64,000 bases of DNA. Source: Crenobacter cavernae. GTDB lineage: Bacteria > Pseudomonadota > Gammaproteobacteria > Burkholderiales > Chromobacteriaceae. Below, piece after piece: positions 61,392 through 64,000 of the stretch. The translations under genes were made by a program, and so were the position numbers. The notes beneath the pieces are model-generated. The model was not told the DNA's origin. It worked only from the letters and a program-made list of their open reading frames with translations, and made no database searches. The number at the start of each line of letters is the position of its first letter. Positions within the stretch are counted from its first letter, which is position 1. Location: positions 2,361,001-2,425,000 of the forward strand of contig NZ_CP031337.1 of assembly GCF_003355495.1 (NCBI RefSeq), given 5' to 3'.

Positions 61392-62334
61392 TTCGACCTC
61401 CCTGCTGGCGGAACAGCAGCCAGATAAAGAACGGCGCGCCGGCGAAAGCGGCGAGCGTGCCCGCCGGCAGATCGACCGGATAGGCGATGCGGCGCGCCAC
61501 GGTGTCGACGACGAGCAGGAACAGCGCGCCGGCCCATGCCGAGCGCCAGATCAAACCGCGCCGGCAGCCGCCGAACGTCAGCGCGACCGCGTTGGGCACC
61601 ATCATGCCGACAAAGCCGATCAAGCCCGACAGCGAGACGGCCGCGCCGGCGGTGAGCGCCGCGCCGACCGCGGCCAGCACGCGCGTGCGTTCGACGCGCA
61701 CGCCGAGCGACGCCGCGGTTTCCTCGCCGAGCATCAGGCAGTCGAGGTCGCGCCCGAGCGCGATGAGCAGCACGAAACCGGTGAGCATCACCAGGCCTGC
61801 CTGGCCGAGCGAGGCGAAGCCGGCGTCCGACAGGTTGCCGGCGAGCCAGCTCATCGCGCCGCGCAGCGTCAGGTCGTCCGACAGCAGCAGGAGCAGGTTG
61901 GTGATCGCGCCGAAGAAGGCGCCGACGATGACGCCGATGATCAGTAGCGCGACGAGGCCGCCGCCGACCAGCCGGTACAGCGCCAGCACCAGGAGCGTGC
62001 CGACCAGCGCGCCGACGAAGGCGGCGAACGGCAGCGCGATGCCGGCAAGCCCCAGCGCCAGCACCGCGACCGCCGCCAGCACGGCGCCGGCCGAGGTGCC
62101 GATCAGTCCCGGGTCGGCCAGCGGGTTGCGGAACACCGCCTGCAAGGCCGCGCCGGCGGCGGCGAGCGACGCGCCGACCATCAGGCTGGCCGCGATGCGC
62201 GGCAGCCGGATGCCGGTCAGGAGCGGGTCGGCGAGGCGGGGCCAGCCCCAGCCTTCGCCGGAGAGGCCGGCCGCGAGGCCGACCAGAAGCACCGTCGCGA
62301 GCCCGTAGCACCCGATGACAGCGCGGGGCTTCAT
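61384..62334 (-). CDS. hmuU: Heme ABC transporter permease (FecCD/BtuC family)
   Basis: FecCD-type permease of 316 residues with 8-10 membrane segments. IRLPRIAASLMVGASLAAAG near residue 35 and GLIGTSAGAVLAAVAVLALG near residue 70 match the BtuC/HmuU signature; VSLSGLIGFVGMMVPNAVAL near residue 225 is the loop that contacts the ATPase. The start at 62334 overlaps the hmuT stop (ATGA). No Fe-siderophore-specific feature; heme is inferred from hmuS and hmuT. Confidence 0.9.
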   Translation of the reverse strand: MKPRAVIGCYGLATVLLVGLAAGLSGEGWGWPRLADPLLTGIRLPRIAASLMVGASLAAAGAALQAVFRNPLADPGLIGTSAGAVLAAVAVLALGLAGIALPFAAFVGALVGTLLVLALYRLVGGGLVALLIIGVIVGAFFGAITNLLLLLSDDLTLRGAMSWLAGNLSDAGFASLGQAGLVMLTGFVLLIALGRDLDCLMLGEETAASLGVRVERTRVLAAVGAALTAGAAVSLSGLIGFVGMMVPNAVALTFGGCRRGLIWRSAWAGALFLLVVDTVARRIAYPVDLPAGTLAAFAGAPFFIWLLFRQQGGRNA

Positions 62335-63128
62335 CGTGTGAGTCCGGCCAGGGCCTTCGCATCGGCCGGGCTGTCGAGCGATACGCGCAGGAAGCGCTGC
62401 GCCGGCCACTCGACCACCTTGCCGGTCCGCCCGGCCGGCGTCGCCGCGACCTCGGGGCGCGCGCTGAACGCGGCAAGCCCGCCGTAGACCGCGCGGTTGT
62501 GCTCGGCCAGCACGATCAGCTCGGGGCGGGCGGCGACCCACGCCTCACGATTCAGCGTCTTGAAACCGTCGACCGAGGCCGCAGCGTTGATCCCGCCGGC
62601 GGCGCGGATCAGCGTGTCGCCCGGCGTGCCGCGCCCGGCGACCATCTTGCCGTCGTAAGACAGCAGGATGCGGCGACCGGTGAGACTGGCGGGTTTCATT
62701 CCCGCTTCGAAGCGGCGGGCGACGGCGCGCGCCGCGTCCTCGCGGCCGATCGCTCGGCCAACCTTGATGACGCCGTCGGCGAAGTCGGCGCCGTCTTCGC
62801 GCTGATTGATCTTCAGCGCGTTCAGGCCGACGCGCTTGAGCTGGTCGTAGATGCCGGCCGGCTGCGCGGCGGCGCTGCCGACGACCAGCGTCGGCTTGAG
62901 CGCCAGCACCGGCTCGATCGTCAGCGAACGCGAAAAGCCGATCACCGGCGCGTTCTTCAGCGCCGGGTCGAGCGCGGAGCGCTCGCGGCCGACCACCTCG
63001 CCGGCGGCGCCGAGCGCGACCAGGATCTCGGCCGCGTCCGGCGTCAACGCGACGAGACGCTCGGTCGCTTGGGCGAGCACCGGGACGAGCGCCAGCGCGG
63101 CGAAGGCGAGGGCAGCCTTAGGCGACAT
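62331..63128 (-). CDS. hmuT: Heme ABC transporter substrate-binding protein
   Basis: Periplasmic binding protein of 265 residues. Signal peptide ALAFAALALVPVLAQA (cleavage near residue 19), then ERLVALTPDAAEILVALGAA and the two TroA-like lobes with PTLVVGSAAAQPAG near residue 75. In this family a tyrosine binds heme iron. The start at 63128 overlaps the hmuS stop by 11 bp. An exact motif copy is at 62753-62765. Confidence 0.9.
   Translation of the reverse strand: MSPKAALAFAALALVPVLAQATERLVALTPDAAEILVALGAAGEVVGRERSALDPALKNAPVIGFSRSLTIEPVLALKPTLVVGSAAAQPAGIYDQLKRVGLNALKINQREDGADFADGVIKVGRAIGREDAARAVARRFEAGMKPASLTGRRILLSYDGKMVAGRGTPGDTLIRAAGGINAAASVDGFKTLNREAWVAARPELIVLAEHNRAVYGGLAAFSARPEVAATPAGRTGKVVEWPAQRFLRVSLDSPADAKALAGLTR
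62753..62765 (-). repeat. Exact 13-bp dispersed motif in hmuT
   Basis: On the coding strand, read as Lys-Val-Gly-Arg-Ala, the same frame as in the SDR gene at 6674. Confidence 0.85.
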
Positions 63129-64000
63129 CAGCCACACCCCCCGCGTCCGGCAGCGACTCGGCGAGCGCCGCCCACTGCGGGTCTTCCGGCTGGCCTTCAT
63201 GGCGCTTGCCGAAGAAAGTCGCGATCGTGCCGCCCTTGCCGTCGAACAGTTCGACCGCGGTCACGACGCCGTCGCTGATCGGGCGGCGGACGTACCAGGC
63301 CTCGGCGACCTCGGCGTCGAAGAGGTGCAGATTGAAGTCGGCGTCGAGCACGTTGATCCACGGGCCCATGCGTTCGATCTTCGTCACCGGCCCGGTGTGG
63401 ATCTGCACGATGCCGCGGTTGCCGACGAACACCATGATTGGCAGTCCGGTTTTGGCGGCGGCGCGCAACAGGATCTCGGCGGCGTTGGCCGAGACTTGGC
63501 GGGTGAAGCCGGCCGGCGCGCGGGCGAAGGCGTCGCGGCGGCTCAGGCCGAAGCGGCGGGTCAGCGCGTGGAAGTGGTGCACGTCGCGCAGCGCGAGCCA
63601 CGCCGCTTCGTAGTCCGCGGCGTCGAATGGCTCGGCGGCGGCGTCCGGTGTGAGCGGGTCGGCGGCCGGGGGTACGGCCAGCGGCGTCGCCTCGGTGGCG
63701 AAGCCGGCGACGAGCGCTTGCCACGCGTCGTCGTGGTCGGCTTCCTGCATCACGACCTTCTGGATCGCCTCACCGTGTGCATCGTAAATCTCGATCGCGC
63801 GGCGGCGCTTGCCTTCGCCCTGCTCGCTCTCGAGCGCGAAAGCGTAGGCCCAGTGCGTGAAGAAGAAGCGCAGGTCGATGCCGTCAGGATCAAGCGCGAG
63901 GCCCATTTTTTCCGACAGCTGCAGCTTGTGGTAGCGGCCCTTCTTCTCGTGCACGGCCCAGGCGTTGCGCGACAGTGCCATCACCCGGCCGAGTGACTCG
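63118..64000 (-). CDS. hmuS: Hemin-degrading/transport factor HmuS (HemS), 5' partial
   Basis: C-terminal part (about 294 residues) of a HemS/ChuX-type heme-binding protein that accepts imported heme in the cytoplasm. The frame is open to the window end (SLGRVMALSRNAWAVHEKKG), so the ATG/GTG at 63979-63984 is internal and the N-terminal portion lies outside. FVGNRGIVQIHTGPVTKIER and GPWINVLDADFNLHLF are family marks. It is the first visible gene of hmuSTUV; a TonB-dependent receptor may lie just outside. Motif core at 63485-63493. Confidence 0.9.
   Translation of the reverse strand, partial: ESLGRVMALSRNAWAVHEKKGRYHKLQLSEKMGLALDPDGIDLRFFFTHWAYAFALESEQGEGKRRRAIEIYDAHGEAIQKVVMQEADHDDAWQALVAGFATEATPLAVPPAADPLTPDAAAEPFDAADYEAAWLALRDVHHFHALTRRFGLSRRDAFARAPAGFTRQVSANAAEILLRAAAKTGLPIMVFVGNRGIVQIHTGPVTKIERMGPWINVLDADFNLHLFDAEVAEAWYVRRPISDGVVTAVELFDGKGGTIATFFGKRHEGQPEDPQWAALAESLPDAGGVADVA

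Noticed and set aside
63979..63984. Start codon of hmuS at the GTG/ATG near the window end
   Set aside because: The frame remains open upstream with HemS-like text and the visible part is shorter than the family, so the real start is outside.

Overview
The window is about 66% G+C, almost fully coding, and carries the gene orders yhdP-nit-tldD, folC-dedD-cvpA-purF-metZ, gph-trpE-trpG-trpD and psrA-fadE/fadL-fadB-fadA. Together with the protein sequences this points to a chromosome of a high-GC betaproteobacterium of the order Neisseriales outside the classical Neisseria group (Chromobacteriaceae/Aquaspirillaceae-like). The genus cannot be fixed from the sequence alone. No rRNA, tRNA, CRISPR, prophage or insertion sequence was recognised.

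Layout. 1-6026: yhdP (5' end outside), a Nit-type amidase and tldD, all +. 6240-7882: a divergent SDR/LysR pair. 7946-10932: two tandem NCS2 purine permeases (-), each with a long leader carrying a shared element. 11244-13000: a small TPR-like protein and tyrB. 13091-15519: ABC-F uup and a C40 lipoprotein (-). 15653-22012: two small hypotheticals, then folC-dedD-cvpA-purF-metZ (+). 22162-30892: a fatty-acid beta-oxidation block, psrA-fadE then fadL-fadB-fadA, with PsrA-type operators at psrA and fadL. 31052-34257: a PilZ-like protein and the argP/argO pair. 34313-40942: prmB, algC, and trpD, trpG, trpE, a candidate trp leader peptide and gph (-). 40976-42849: ECF sigma/anti-sigma/fasciclin module. 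42943-46456: LysR divergent from fpr-etfB-etfA. 46532-51826: a molybdenum hydroxylase operon (Mo subunit, 2Fe-2S subunit, triheme cytochrome c, xdhC, mocA) whose three structural genes each carry a lesion. 51959-60527: SDR, rpe, apaG, Atm1-type exporter, nudC, ybdK, Kef-type antiporter, mtfA and a small barrel protein. 60603-64000: heme uptake operon hmuSTUV (-), with hmuS running off the window.

The most striking feature belongs to no single gene. A 13-bp motif, AAGGTTGGCCGAG (core TTGGCCGAG), is scattered over the whole window on both strands. By hand I count about 47 exact 9-bp cores and 15 exact 13-mers, roughly one core per 1.4 kb, where base composition predicts about one core in total. 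Copies lie inside genes of unrelated function and in different reading frames. Between genes they often sit as inverted pairs, and two of these pairs form the stem of an intrinsic terminator. This is how DNA uptake sequences behave in Neisseria, but the word is different from GCCGTCTGAA, of which I see no exact copy. I propose it as a candidate, probably undescribed, uptake-sequence dialect. Genome-wide counts and a ComP-type receptor would have to confirm this.

Other points of interest are a 14-codon leader peptide with Trp-Arg-Trp in front of trpE, the decay of the molybdenum hydroxylase operon by at least three independent lesions while its maturation genes stay intact, the matched leader element of the two purine permeases, and the tandem PsrA boxes overlapping the psrA promoter.
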